Of a stretch of 64,000 nucleotides of DNA, positions 9,116-18,053 are shown one piece after another. Under the pieces are notes generated by a model. It was not told the DNA's origin, did not search any database, and saw nothing but the letters and a program-made list of their open reading frames with translations. Position 1 is the stretch's first letter. Each line of letters starts with the position of its first letter. Position numbers and translations under genes: made by a program. This stretch comes from UBA2705 sp963977105 (lineage in GTDB: Bacteria; Pseudomonadota; Alphaproteobacteria; Micavibrionales; Micavibrionaceae), in contig CAXBNI010000001.1 in the NCBI GenBank assembly GCA_963977105.1, positions 992,001 through 1,056,000 on the forward strand, written 5' to 3'.

Positions 9116-10086
9116 TACACATCCCCCAATTTATAATATGGTTCAGCCGTACGGAAAGCACAGCGCAGCTTAGCTGAGCGCGAACGAGGGTTGATAAGCG
9201 TCTCTTCATCACTTGCCGACATCGCCTTCTTGCTTCGCAGTAATACTAATGGCTTAGGCTGATTTGCATCGTTGGCCTCTGGCAAATAACGCGATACGGA
9301 ACGCTGTAAATCTGCCTGTGCACGCATAAAGTTTTTTACAATGCGGTCTTCCAATGAATGGAACGTAACAACAACCAGACGCCCTTCTGGCTTAAGTAGC
9401 GTCAAGGCCGCTTCCATACCGCGCTCAAGCTCACCCAGTTCATCATTCACTGCGATGCGTAGCGCCTGAAATGTGCGCGCTGCGCGGTCTGATTTATCTT
9501 TTTTAGAATACGGTACAGCGCTGCGCACTATATCAGCAAGACGCGCTGTCGTGGTGATAGCTTCTTCGGCGCGCGCAATAACAATTGCACGGGCAACACG
9601 GCGCGAATGGCGCTCTTCACCATATTTATAAATGAGGTTTGCAAGTGCATCCTGCTCCATCTCACGCACAACATCCGCCGCGCTTGGTAGGTCAGAATTT
9701 TCGCCCTCCATACGCATATCAAGTGGACCGTCTTTGGCATAAGAAAAACCACGCTCTGCCAGGTCAAGCTGCATGGATGACACACCGATATCGAGCACCA
9801 CACCATCCAAAGGCGGCACATCTGGCAACTTATCCATGTCACCAAAGCAGCCCTTACGGAGCGTCAAACGCCCATCATATTCACCAAGCCACGGCGCTGC
9901 CATTTCATGTGCCATAGGGTCGCGATCAACGCCGATGACTTCACAGTTTGCCGCCTCAGCAATTGCCCGCGAATAACCGCCTGCGCCAAATGTACCATCA
10001 AGATACACACCACCATCTTGCGGTGAAAGTGCGTGCAGAACTTCTGGTAACATCACAGGGATATGTGGACGATCAGCACTACTCAT
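9115..10086 (-). CDS. rsmH: 16S rRNA (cytosine(1402)-N(4))-methyltransferase RsmH
   Basis: SAM-dependent enzyme that N4-methylates C1402 in the decoding centre of 16S rRNA; formerly MraW. It has 323 residues with the N-terminal HIPVMLPEVL motif, the SAM-binding loop DGTFGAGGYSRA, GVSSMQLD, and the C-terminal VVTFHSLEDRIVK and NPRSRSAKLR signatures. The ATG at 10086 follows GGAGGT at 5-base spacing; the frame is open 19 codons further upstream but that extension is Arg-rich and lacks a ribosome site. It is the first gene of the division cluster; the usual upstream mraZ is absent. Confidence 0.96.
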   Translation of the reverse strand: MSSADRPHIPVMLPEVLHALSPQDGGVYLDGTFGAGGYSRAIAEAANCEVIGVDRDPMAHEMAAPWLGEYDGRLTLRKGCFGDMDKLPDVPPLDGVVLDIGVSSMQLDLAERGFSYAKDGPLDMRMEGENSDLPSAADVVREMEQDALANLIYKYGEERHSRRVARAIVIARAEEAITTTARLADIVRSAVPYSKKDKSDRAARTFQALRIAVNDELGELERGMEAALTLLKPEGRLVVVTFHSLEDRIVKNFMRAQADLQRSVSRYLPEANDANQPKPLVLLRSKKAMSASDEETLINPRSRSAKLRCAFRTAEPYYKLGDV

Positions 10087-10425
10087 CGGGGACCTCCGCA
10101 CACACGCATACAGCCGCGCGACATCACGCCGCCGCCGTCGCAATCGCTATCAGAGATGTAAATATTCGCAAAGAGAAGCAGCGTCATGAATTGACGACCT
10201 TTCTTTTAGGTTTATATGTTTATGGTATCAAATTTATAGGCAGGACGTCGAATTTGGGAAATGCGACGCGTATATATATTGGATAGCACGATTTTCCTGA
10301 TTTTCAAAAAACTATGCGAATCGGTCAAAGGAAAAGGCGGGGATAAATACGGAACTTGTTTTTTTCTGCCATTCGCCATAGACTCTAAGCAGCACTATTT
10401 TCACTTTGATTTACAGGTAAATAAT

Positions 10426-12219
10426 ATGGATGAAATTTGGCACCAAGCACTTGAAAGTATTGACGCATTTGCTGATACAAATAAGCGCACATACATCCTT
10501 TATTTGTTAAGCGCTCTCGCCCTATCCGTTGGTGTATATTTGTTTGCGCGCAACAAAAGCATGCTTGGTGGAGAAGCCAACGCGCCAAAATCAATCAAAA
10601 GCTTCTTACGCTACGTTTTCCCTAAGGATGTTTATCTACATAAATCATCGCAGCAAGATTACGCTTTCTTCATCGTCAACGCCTTTATACATTACGGCAT
10701 AGTTGCAAGCTATGCACTCGCAGCGCCATTCTTTGTTTTTATCTCACTTGCCGTGCTGACCAATGCATTTGGACAGACTGATGGGACACTGCATGACGCC
10801 ACCAACTTGCAGCTTGCCGCGCTGACGTTATGCTTCGCTTTGCTTTATGATTTTGGAGCATTTTTTATGCATTACTTAATGCACCGCATCCCGTTTCTAT
10901 GGTGTTTTCACAAAGTCCACCACAGCGCAGAGCGCCTAAATCCAATGACCCTATATAGGATGCACCCCGTTGATTTACTCCTTACAGGGCTTGTGATTGC
11001 GATTTGCACAGGGCTTGGCATGAGCCTATTTATTTACTTTGCACATATTGGCATTAGTTATTATGAATTGCTGGGCATCAACGCCATATTTTTTGCTTAT
11101 TATGTTTTTGGCTATAATCTAAGGCATTCACATATTTGGCTACCCTACCCACAATGGCTGAGCCGCATATTGATTAGCCCAGCACAGCATCAAATCCACC
11201 ACAGTGCAGAACGCCACCATTGGGACAAAAACATGGGCTTAATCTTCGCCTTTTGGGACTGGGCTTTTCGCACATTATACATCCCCAAAAAAGATGAGCC
11301 GCACTTCGCTTATGGCATAAGCAAGAAAGAGCCCAACCCCTATGACAGCGTTGCAAGCATGTTCATCAAGCCCTTTGTAGAAGCATGGCACGTTAGCTGC
11401 AAAGGCATGAGCAAAGTACGCGCAACCGCACAGCTCCTTATTTTACTCGGCGTGCTTGGGTTCATTTATCATGTTCTCTTTACCGCTCAGAGCTTTCAAG
11501 CCATGCCAAAGACCTTGTACCTAGAAGACCTCACATGGTCAGAGGCCGCTGCTGCCATGCATAAAGGCTATGATAAAATTATCATCCCCACAGGGGGCGT
11601 TGAGCAAAATGGCCGCCACCTTATTTTAGGCAAACATAACTATGTCATCAAAGCGACGAGCAAACGCATAGCGCAAGATGTTGGTGGAACGCTTATCGCC
11701 CCTGTAATCAGCTACGTCCCCGAAGAAGTGCATATGAGCTACCCCGGCACAATCAGCGTCAGCGAAGAAACGTTTGCCGCTGTTTTAGAAGACGCCGCGC
11801 GCAGCCTAAAGCGTCACGGCTTTAAATACATTTTCTTTATTGGTGATAGCTTTGGCAATCAAGTGCCGCAGGCTGATATTGCAGAAAAGCTCAACCTCGA
11901 ATGGTTCGGTGAAGGCGCAATTGTCGCGAGCATATCAGATTACTATGATGCCAACGGCCAAATTGCATGGCTTGAAGATAAGGGCTATTCAATGAGTGAA
12001 ATTGGCGGGCACGCAGGTATACGCGACACATCAGAAATGCTACTCACTCATCCGAAAGGCTACCGCAAATCCCCATTCACACCGCCAGGATTCACTGACG
12101 GCGACCATAATGGCGACTATCAAGCCGCAAGCAAAAAGAAAGGCGAAGCGATGGTTCAATTAAAAGTCCGCGCCGCCGTAAAACAAATCACCGCAATAAT
12201 TACGCAGGAACAGCCGTAA
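10426..12219 (+). CDS. Fusion: membrane fatty-acid hydroxylase/sterol-desaturase domain plus creatininase-like domain
   Basis: The 597-residue protein has two parts. Residues 1-330 are a membrane di-iron hydroxylase of the fatty acid hydroxylase/sterol desaturase superfamily, with several hydrophobic segments and the complete histidine set HxxxH (149-153), HxxHH (162-166) and HH-x4-HH (258-265). A further hydrophobic helix at about 337-357 leads to residues 363-597, which resemble the creatininase (creatinine amidohydrolase) family (GGVEQNGRH, a late GGHAG). The usual metal ligands are altered: E393-x-N395 where E-x-H is classical, and H404 where Asp is usual. The ATG at 10426 follows AGGT at 8 bases; longer starts lack a ribosome site. 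The substrate of either domain is unknown. An alpha/beta hydrolase gene starts one base after its stop. Confidence 0.82.
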   Translation: MDEIWHQALESIDAFADTNKRTYILYLLSALALSVGVYLFARNKSMLGGEANAPKSIKSFLRYVFPKDVYLHKSSQQDYAFFIVNAFIHYGIVASYALAAPFFVFISLAVLTNAFGQTDGTLHDATNLQLAALTLCFALLYDFGAFFMHYLMHRIPFLWCFHKVHHSAERLNPMTLYRMHPVDLLLTGLVIAICTGLGMSLFIYFAHIGISYYELLGINAIFFAYYVFGYNLRHSHIWLPYPQWLSRILISPAQHQIHHSAERHHWDKNMGLIFAFWDWAFRTLYIPKKDEPHFAYGISKKEPNPYDSVASMFIKPFVEAWHVSCKGMSKVRATAQLLILLGVLGFIYHVLFTAQSFQAMPKTLYLEDLTWSEAAAAMHKGYDKIIIPTGGVEQNGRHLILGKHNYVIKATSKRIAQDVGGTLIAPVISYVPEEVHMSYPGTISVSEETFAAVLEDAARSLKRHGFKYIFFIGDSFGNQVPQADIAEKLNLEWFGEGAIVASISDYYDANGQIAWLEDKGYSMSEIGGHAGIRDTSEMLLTHPKGYRKSPFTPPGFTDGDHNGDYQAASKKKGEAMVQLKVRAAVKQITAIITQEQP

Positions 12220-12220
12220 A

Positions 12221-12997
12221 ATGGATAACACCGCCGTAAAAGCCACCCTTTTAGAGATCCCAGGCAATACGCCACATGTCATTTACGGCACACATTACGC
12301 TGCCCGTAACGATAAAGGGTGCAAGCGTCTTATCATCAACATCCACGGCCTAACGGAAAGCCAGTGGGGGTATTTACAATTAAACAGCGTCACCCCGTTT
12401 ACGGATGCCGGTTACGATGTTTTTAATTTTAGCTTTTACGATCGCCTGCCTAAATCACGTCGACTAAGCACCTCAACGCTCAGCACACATCAAGACGATT
12501 TAATGCATGTTATCAACCACTTCAAAGCTGAATATGATTCACTTTATTTGACCGCACACAGCCTTGGCGGCTTAGTCTCTCTCATTCTTAACCCTAAAGA
12601 CATCAAAGCCATCAGCTTTTGGGATCCGGCATTTGACGTTACTCATTTTTGGAATGTCGCACAGTGCCTTACGCCACTTAAGGAAAAAGACGCCTATATT
12701 CTCGATTACGGCGCAGAGTACGTTATCGGCCGCGCTATGGTCGAAGAGATCACCCACTACCCCAATGCGGCCTGCCTTGCGCTTGCCGAAACATTCAGCA
12801 CGCCCGCCCAGCTTATCATTCCAGAGCAAAGCATTTTTATGGCGAGCCCCCACACATCACCGGCCGAATATGAACGCAAATTCACTAACGGCGCTGAACT
12901 TATTACCATCAACCAAACCGACCACTGTTTTTACGGCACAGGCAAAGACCTTGCTTTATTCAAAAACACGCTAAATTGGTTTAATAGATTTTCTTGA
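12221..12997 (+). CDS. Alpha/beta hydrolase
   Basis: This 258-residue cytosolic protein has no signal peptide. The alpha/beta hydrolase fold is supported by an oxyanion-type INIHGLTES segment, a nucleophile elbow AHSLGG with Ser114, a probable acid at Asp135 (SFWDPAFD) and a C-terminal His235 (TDHCF), which together form a plausible catalytic triad. The start codon lies one base after the stop of the hydroxylase-creatininase fusion, so the two genes are probably translationally coupled and act in one pathway, possibly on a lipid or ester made by the hydroxylase. That pathway link is inference; no substrate can be read from the sequence. Confidence 0.8.
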   Translation: MDNTAVKATLLEIPGNTPHVIYGTHYAARNDKGCKRLIINIHGLTESQWGYLQLNSVTPFTDAGYDVFNFSFYDRLPKSRRLSTSTLSTHQDDLMHVINHFKAEYDSLYLTAHSLGGLVSLILNPKDIKAISFWDPAFDVTHFWNVAQCLTPLKEKDAYILDYGAEYVIGRAMVEEITHYPNAACLALAETFSTPAQLIIPEQSIFMASPHTSPAEYERKFTNGAELITINQTDHCFYGTGKDLALFKNTLNWFNRFS

Positions 12998-13035
12998 ATA
13001 ATATTATTCTCGCTATTCTTAACCACTTGATTTCG

Positions 13036-13044
13036 TGGTATAGT
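13036..13044 (+). promoter_or_regulatory. Candidate extended -10 promoter element for acnA
   Basis: TGGTATAGT matches an extended -10 box (TGnTATAAT) with no convincing -35 at 17 bases. It lies 109 bases before the acnA start. A short hairpin (CGCAG/CTGCG, about 13067-13081) follows in the presumed leader. Confidence 0.35.
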
Positions 13045-13152
13045 CGAGCTGCTTTTTATGTAGTGGCGCAGCTCTGCTGCGTTAATTAATATTTAAGAGT
13101 ATTTTAATACAATGCCTTGCCCAACGCACAACCACATAAGGACCAACAGATA

Positions 13153-15822
13153 ATGACAAAATCAGGACATGACAGCCTCGGCACCAAGAAAACACTTGAT
13201 GTAAACGGTAAAGCCTACACGTATTTTTCGCTAAAAGACGCTGAAAAGACTTTGGGCGATATATCCAAGCTGCCTTATACTTTAAAAGTATTACTGGAAA
13301 ACCTGTTACGTTTTGAAGATGGGCGTTCGGTTAAGGTTGACGACGTTAAAGCCGTCGGCGAATGGCTCAAGCAACGCAAATCTAGCCATGAGATTGCTTT
13401 CCGTCCTGCGCGCGTCTTGATGCAAGACTTCACAGGCGTTCCTGCCGTTGTTGATTTAGCTGCAATGCGCGAGGCGATGGTTAGCCTTGGCGGCGACCCA
13501 CAAAAAATTAACCCGCTTTCTGCCGTTGATTTGGTGATTGACCATTCCGTTATGGTTGATGAATTTGGCTCCGCCGAATCCTTTCAAGAAAATGTTGAGC
13601 GTGAATTTGAACGCAATAAAGAGCGTTATGAATTCCTACGTTGGGGGCAATCAGCCTTTAAAAACTTCCGCGTTGTACCGCCGGGTACCGGCATTTGTCA
13701 CCAAGTCAATGTTGAATACCTTGCCAAAACAGTATGGAGCGAGAAAGACGACGTCACTGGTGAGTTGCTCGCTTACCCAGACACATTGGTCGGTACAGAT
13801 TCACATACAACGATGGTTAACGGCCTTGCCGTTCTTGGTTGGGGCGTTGGTGGCATCGAGGCTGAAGCCGCTATGCTCGGCCAGCCGATTTCCATGTTGA
13901 TCCCCGAAGTTGTTGGCTTTGAAATGACAGGCGCAATGGCTGAAGGCATCACAGCAACTGACCTTGTCCTGACCGTAGTGCAAATGCTACGCGAACGCGG
14001 CGTTGTCGGTAAATTTGTTGAATTTTATGGCGACGGACTAGACCACCTAACCCTTGCTGACCGTGCGACAATTTCAAACATGGCGCCTGAATATGGCGCG
14101 ACATGTGGCTTCTTCCCAATTGATGACGAAGTACTGCGCTACCTTAAATTCACAGGCCGCGATGATGATACTGTCGCCCTTGTTGAATCTTACGCCAAAG
14201 AACAAGGCCTATGGCGCATCAAAGGCCATACGGCAGATTACACAGACACATTGCACCTGGACATCAGCACTGTTGTGCCGACAATCTCAGGCCCGAAACG
14301 CCCGCAAGATAAAATTTTACTGACGAACGGTAAACAAGATTTTGCAAGGCTTGTTCCAGAAGAAAAATCAGTTCCCGTTGAAGGCACTGATTACACATTG
14401 GATAATGGTGACGTTGTTATTGCCGCGATTACAAGCTGTACAAATACATCAAACCCGTTTGTTTTGGTCGCCGCTGGCCTCGTTGCACGCAAGGCACATG
14501 CGCTTGGCATGAAAGTGAAGCCTTGGGTTAAAACGTCGCTTGCACCGGGCTCTCAGGTTGTGACTGATTATTTGGAAAATGCAGGCCTGCAAGCCGACCT
14601 TGATGCACTTGGCTTTAACCTTGTTGGCTATGGCTGCACCACATGTATTGGTAATTCAGGCCCGCTGCCTGCGCCAATTGCAGCGGCGGTAGAAAAAGGC
14701 GATTTGAACGTTACATCTGTGCTTTCAGGTAACCGTAATTTCGAAGGGCGCATCAGCCCCCATGTGAAGTCAAACTATCTGGCTTCCCCACCGCTTGTTG
14801 TTGCTTATGCTTTGGCAGGCTCTATGCGCATTGATATCTCATCTGAACCACTTGGTCAGGATAGAGACGGTAATGACATTTATTTGAAAGACGTTTGGCC
14901 GACCAATGAAGAAGTCCGCAAAATGGTCGATACATTCCTTACTCCTGAAATGTTCAAAGAGCGTTACGCCAATGTGTTCCTAGGGCCTGAGCAGTGGCAA
15001 GCACTTGGCGCAGACGATGCAGGCCAGACGTATGATTGGAACAGTTCATCAACATATGTAAAAAACCCACCTTTCTTTGAAGACATTTCAAATGATATTG
15101 GCGCGGTTGCACCGATTGAAAATGCGCGCGTTCTTGCTGTCTTAGGCGACAGCGTGACAACTGACCATATATCCCCCGCTGGCGCGATTAAGAAGGACGC
15201 ACCTGCTGGCGCTTATTTAGGTAATCACCAGGTATCGGTACGTGACTTCAACTCTTACGGCTCCCGCCGTGGCAACCACGAAGTTATGATGCGCGGCACA
15301 TTTGCCAATATTCGTATTCGCAATGAAATGATGGGCGGCAAAGAGGGTGGCAACACCCTGCACATGCCGGGCGGCGTGGAAATGAGCATATATGACGCAG
15401 CAATGGCGTATAAGGCTGAGAACACCCAGCTCGTCGTCTTTGGCGGAAAAGAGTATGGTACAGGATCCTCACGCGACTGGGCAGCAAAAGGTACGCGCTT
15501 ACTTGGCGTGAAAGCTGTTATCGTTGAGAGCTTTGAACGTATCCACCGCTCCAACCTTATAGGCATGGGCGTTTTGCCGCTACAGTTCACCAAAGGCGAA
15601 ACGCGCGAAACATATAAGCTTGATGGCAGCGAGGTGATTGGAATTACTGGCACTGAAAATTTGAGCCCAGGCTCTGCGCTGACCATGACCATCACTTATA
15701 AAGATGGCAGCACGGCAACAGCGGAGCTTCTTTGCCGCATTGATACGCTTGATGAGCTTGATTACTATAAGAATGGTGGCATTTTGCACTATGTTCTACG
15801 TAATTTGGCAAAGTCAGCTTAA
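13153..15822 (+). CDS. acnA: Aconitate hydratase AcnA
   Basis: TCA-cycle enzyme that isomerises citrate to isocitrate. The 889-residue length matches the AcnA/IRP1 type rather than AcnB. The three [4Fe-4S] cysteines are present in TSCTNTSNP and GYGCTTCIG, and the C-terminal swivel domain carries YGSRRGNHEVM and GGKEYGTGSSRDWAAKG. The ATG at 13153 follows AAGGA at 10 bases; an upstream in-frame TTG at 13117 has no ribosome site. The gene stands alone, with its own terminator 28 bases downstream. Confidence 0.97.
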   Translation: MTKSGHDSLGTKKTLDVNGKAYTYFSLKDAEKTLGDISKLPYTLKVLLENLLRFEDGRSVKVDDVKAVGEWLKQRKSSHEIAFRPARVLMQDFTGVPAVVDLAAMREAMVSLGGDPQKINPLSAVDLVIDHSVMVDEFGSAESFQENVEREFERNKERYEFLRWGQSAFKNFRVVPPGTGICHQVNVEYLAKTVWSEKDDVTGELLAYPDTLVGTDSHTTMVNGLAVLGWGVGGIEAEAAMLGQPISMLIPEVVGFEMTGAMAEGITATDLVLTVVQMLRERGVVGKFVEFYGDGLDHLTLADRATISNMAPEYGATCGFFPIDDEVLRYLKFTGRDDDTVALVESYAKEQGLWRIKGHTADYTDTLHLDISTVVPTISGPKRPQDKILLTNGKQDFARLVPEEKSVPVEGTDYTLDNGDVVIAAITSCTNTSNPFVLVAAGLVARKAHALGMKVKPWVKTSLAPGSQVVTDYLENAGLQADLDALGFNLVGYGCTTCIGNSGPLPAPIAAAVEKGDLNVTSVLSGNRNFEGRISPHVKSNYLASPPLVVAYALAGSMRIDISSEPLGQDRDGNDIYLKDVWPTNEEVRKMVDTFLTPEMFKERYANVFLGPEQWQALGADDAGQTYDWNSSSTYVKNPPFFEDISNDIGAVAPIENARVLAVLGDSVTTDHISPAGAIKKDAPAGAYLGNHQVSVRDFNSYGSRRGNHEVMMRGTFANIRIRNEMMGGKEGGNTLHMPGGVEMSIYDAAMAYKAENTQLVVFGGKEYGTGSSRDWAAKGTRLLGVKAVIVESFERIHRSNLIGMGVLPLQFTKGETRETYKLDGSEVIGITGTENLSPGSALTMTITYKDGSTATAELLCRIDTLDELDYYKNGGILHYVLRNLAKSA

Positions 15823-15849
15823 AGCAAAGCACACAAATAAATGAGTAAG

Positions 15850-15882
15850 CGGCCTAGAGTTTTATATTCTAGGCCGTTTTTA
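15850..15882 (+). terminator. Rho-independent terminator after acnA
   Basis: A perfect 9-bp stem (CGGCCTAGA at 15850-15858 paired with 15868-15876) with a 9-base loop is followed by TTTTTAATT. It lies 28 bases after the acnA stop on the same strand. Confidence 0.9.
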
Positions 15883-15947
15883 ATTGAAAATTAATGTTGA
15901 TACTGTTAAATATGTCAATAAATCAAAAAACAGTTAAGGTGTGAATA

Positions 15948-16721
15948 ATGAGTGAGCTCAGCAATTTAAAGATAATTAATAGCACAGATAAAGACGATAT
16001 TTTCCAAGGCATCGCTGAAACGGGCGCGAGCAGCCTTTCTGCCACTAACGGCACATATGTCGCGCCCCAAAAATTCGTTGCCCCAACCACGCTTGCGGGT
16101 TTCCAATATACAAAGGATAACGGCGTTCAGCCACGCGAAGCACTGGTTATTGCCGTAAATTCCGATAAAAGCATGACAGATATCAAAACCGCAAAAGCCG
16201 CATTAGGCGAAGATATTGGCGAGATTGAAGACCAAGAAGCCCGCGCGCGCAAAGTAGCCGAGCCACTCGCCCGCCAGTTCCCTGAACACCATGTTATCGC
16301 CATATTCTATGATGAAGGGACACCAACAGAATTATACGAATTTTTAGAAAGCAACACGCCATTTGAACTTAATGCTTTGTTTAAATTCGGCTATGGCACC
16401 AACCCTGAAGCGGGCGATATTGAAGGCGCGCACTGCTTTGATAAAGTCTATGCATTCCCCTTCCCTAATGATGCAAAACCATTATGTGACAATTTGACAG
16501 AGCGCGGCGCAAACCGCGATAATTACACAGTAAAAAAACTCACGGATGAAAAATGCGCAAATGGTCAGCCTTATATGAATGCTGATAATTGCATTTTGTT
16601 TGATTTGGAAGAAGGAGAAACGAGCCTGAACGCCTTTGCACCAGAAAACAGTCAAGTTGTAACGCCCGATAATGCCGCGCAGAACAAAACATGGCTGCAA
16701 AAACTCGGCTTAACTCGCTAA
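15948..16721 (+). CDS. Nucleotidyltransferase-like protein lacking the HxGH site
   Basis: A 257-residue cytosolic protein with no precise family match. The central part resembles the C-terminal half of RfaE/HldE-type adenylyltransferases: VIAVNSDKSM (compare VGVNSD-S in that family), IEDQEARARKVAEPL (compare LEDRA) and FYDEGTPTELYEFL (compare F-EDTP-EL). The N-terminal HxGH nucleotide site that should come just before is not there; the region is GFQYTKDNG. It may bind a nucleotide without being a transferase, or be a diverged relative. The ATG follows AAGGTG at 8 bases. It ends tail-to-tail with the HAD-like gene. Confidence 0.72.
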   Translation: MSELSNLKIINSTDKDDIFQGIAETGASSLSATNGTYVAPQKFVAPTTLAGFQYTKDNGVQPREALVIAVNSDKSMTDIKTAKAALGEDIGEIEDQEARARKVAEPLARQFPEHHVIAIFYDEGTPTELYEFLESNTPFELNALFKFGYGTNPEAGDIEGAHCFDKVYAFPFPNDAKPLCDNLTERGANRDNYTVKKLTDEKCANGQPYMNADNCILFDLEEGETSLNAFAPENSQVVTPDNAAQNKTWLQKLGLTR

Positions 16722-16732
16722 ACACTAAGCCG
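16706..16732. terminator. Hairpin between convergent genes
   Basis: CGGCTTA (16706-16712) pairs with TAAGCCG (16726-16732) across a 13-base loop that contains the stop codon at 16719-16721. There is no long T-run, so termination is possible but unproven; it sits between two convergent genes. Confidence 0.4.
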
Positions 16733-16748
16733 ACCGTCAGAATTGACT

Positions 16749-17522
16749 TTAAGGCATGTTCCAAACAATGTTATCGCACCAACTCCGGCGGATTACAGCC
16801 TTTGCTTTTTCTTGGCGAATTGCGTCATGCATTTCATGGAGTAGAACTTTAACATTTTGGTATTCAAAATCAACATCTCCACCATGTATAATGGAGCGGT
16901 TTTGATCCCCGATATACGCCGTCATAGCGCCCATTTCACGTACGCAGGCCAAATGCGCCTTATCATCACCAACCACCAGAACAGATGACAAATCATCCCC
17001 CTCTGCATAGCCGAGATACTCGAGGGCAGGTATATAAGCCTGCTTGCTCGACTTATTCGCAAAATCGACATCTTCATGGGCAAAAATACTCTCGCGCTTG
17101 TGCACCTCACGCAGGCCGTTAACACGGTAAAACTCCTGCGCCAAATCAGCGCTCAGCTTGGTAACTGTCGCGAAGGTTACATCTTTTGTCAGACGGTCGA
17201 TTGCCTTATAGAGCTTTGTATCATGTTTAATATGCTGGACGGGAAGACCAAAAATACCGCCTTGAAGCCGCGCATATATGCCGCGTTGCAACGAGTATTC
17301 AGACACATTTAATGTGTCTGAAAATGCCTTTACAGGGCTTACACGCTCTTCATTATACTGCGCATAAGCACCCAGAATATCTGGATAAATATTATTGTGA
17401 TCTTTTTCTTTTACTGCGGCAACAACCGCATTCTCAAAATGCCGTTGAATATTATCTGTAATTTTATACTGCGTGCCTTGGACACCAAGTATCACCGCGC
17501 GCACTCGTGCTAATTTTCTCAT
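16749..17522 (-). CDS. HAD-superfamily-like protein without the nucleophile aspartate
   Basis: The 257-residue protein matches the layout of haloacid-dehalogenase-type phosphatases such as pyrimidine 5'-nucleotidases: an N-terminal beta strand with motif I, a helical cap, FATVTKLSAD (motif II Thr), a Lys-rich KSSKQAY segment and motif IV VLVVGDDKAHL with two aspartates, then AMTAYIGD. Motif I should read D-x-D-G-T; here it is G-V-Q-G-T, so both catalytic aspartates are missing. Phosphatase activity is therefore unlikely, and a binding or regulatory role is possible. The start follows GAGGG at 8 bases. A perfect 12-bp inverted repeat lies inside the coding region at 17298-17322. Confidence 0.75.
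   Translation of the reverse strand: MRKLARVRAVILGVQGTQYKITDNIQRHFENAVVAAVKEKDHNNIYPDILGAYAQYNEERVSPVKAFSDTLNVSEYSLQRGIYARLQGGIFGLPVQHIKHDTKLYKAIDRLTKDVTFATVTKLSADLAQEFYRVNGLREVHKRESIFAHEDVDFANKSSKQAYIPALEYLGYAEGDDLSSVLVVGDDKAHLACVREMGAMTAYIGDQNRSIIHGGDVDFEYQNVKVLLHEMHDAIRQEKAKAVIRRSWCDNIVWNMP
17298..17322. repeat. Perfect 12-bp inverted repeat inside a coding region
   Basis: TTCAGACACATT (17298-17309) and its exact complement AATGTGTCTGAA (17311-17322) flank a single T. It falls within the HAD-like gene, so it is also coding sequence. It could be a dyad binding site or simply chance. Confidence 0.85.
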
Positions 17523-17579
17523 GTTACAACCCTCTTTAGTCTATACTATTAGCGTGTTTGCTAAAAAAACTCAAGGCTT

Positions 17580-17942
17580 TTATGTCAAGTCCATATGCTT
17601 GTGACATAATACTTGTGCCATACGCTGTTCACTGTAAGGGTAGTTCGTGATTTCTTGCCCTGCTTCTGCGCCAAATGCTTTACAGATTGCTCCGCGTACA
17701 TGTTGCTCTAAGTGTGTGTTACTTAATGCAGCCTTCTGATGTAAATGTGTTTCATGCACAACTTCCCCACTTATATCTTGGTGGCGTATATTCAAGCGGC
17801 ACTCATCAAGAACGATGTGAAAATCTTTTAAATCAGGGCGCGCGAATATACTTTGGTCACTCGCGCTAGCTTTAAAACCGAGATGTAATAATTTATCCTG
17901 AATGTTTGGTGTGCGGCCTGTCGCGTCATCATTATGATTCAT
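17580..17942 (-). CDS. Hypothetical cytosolic protein
   Basis: A 120-residue orphan rich in His (about 14) with no signal peptide or membrane segment. Visible pieces are an N-terminal NHNDDATGR, a central FHIVLDECRLNIRHQDISGE strand-like segment and a His/Gln-rich second half. The ATG at 17942 follows GGGGATG at 4-5 bases; an upstream extension has no ribosome site. It lies on the same strand as the HAD-like gene (57 bases upstream of it) and downstream of the BPL_N-type gene, so the three may be co-transcribed. No function is proposed. Confidence 0.65.
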   Translation of the reverse strand: MNHNDDATGRTPNIQDKLLHLGFKASASDQSIFARPDLKDFHIVLDECRLNIRHQDISGEVVHETHLHQKAALSNTHLEQHVRGAICKAFGAEAGQEITNYPYSEQRMAQVLCHKHMDLT

Positions 17943-18053
17943 TATACATCCCCGTTTTATGTTTTTATGGTGATGAAGTAAAACATAACGGCCCCAAGAC
18001 ACGCAAAGTAAAACTGCAAAACGTTGTAACAGAACAATAAATTGAATTATGGA

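Noticed and set aside
15255..15695. 146-codon minus-strand reading frame
   Set aside because: Antisense to the acnA C-terminal domain; no independent support.
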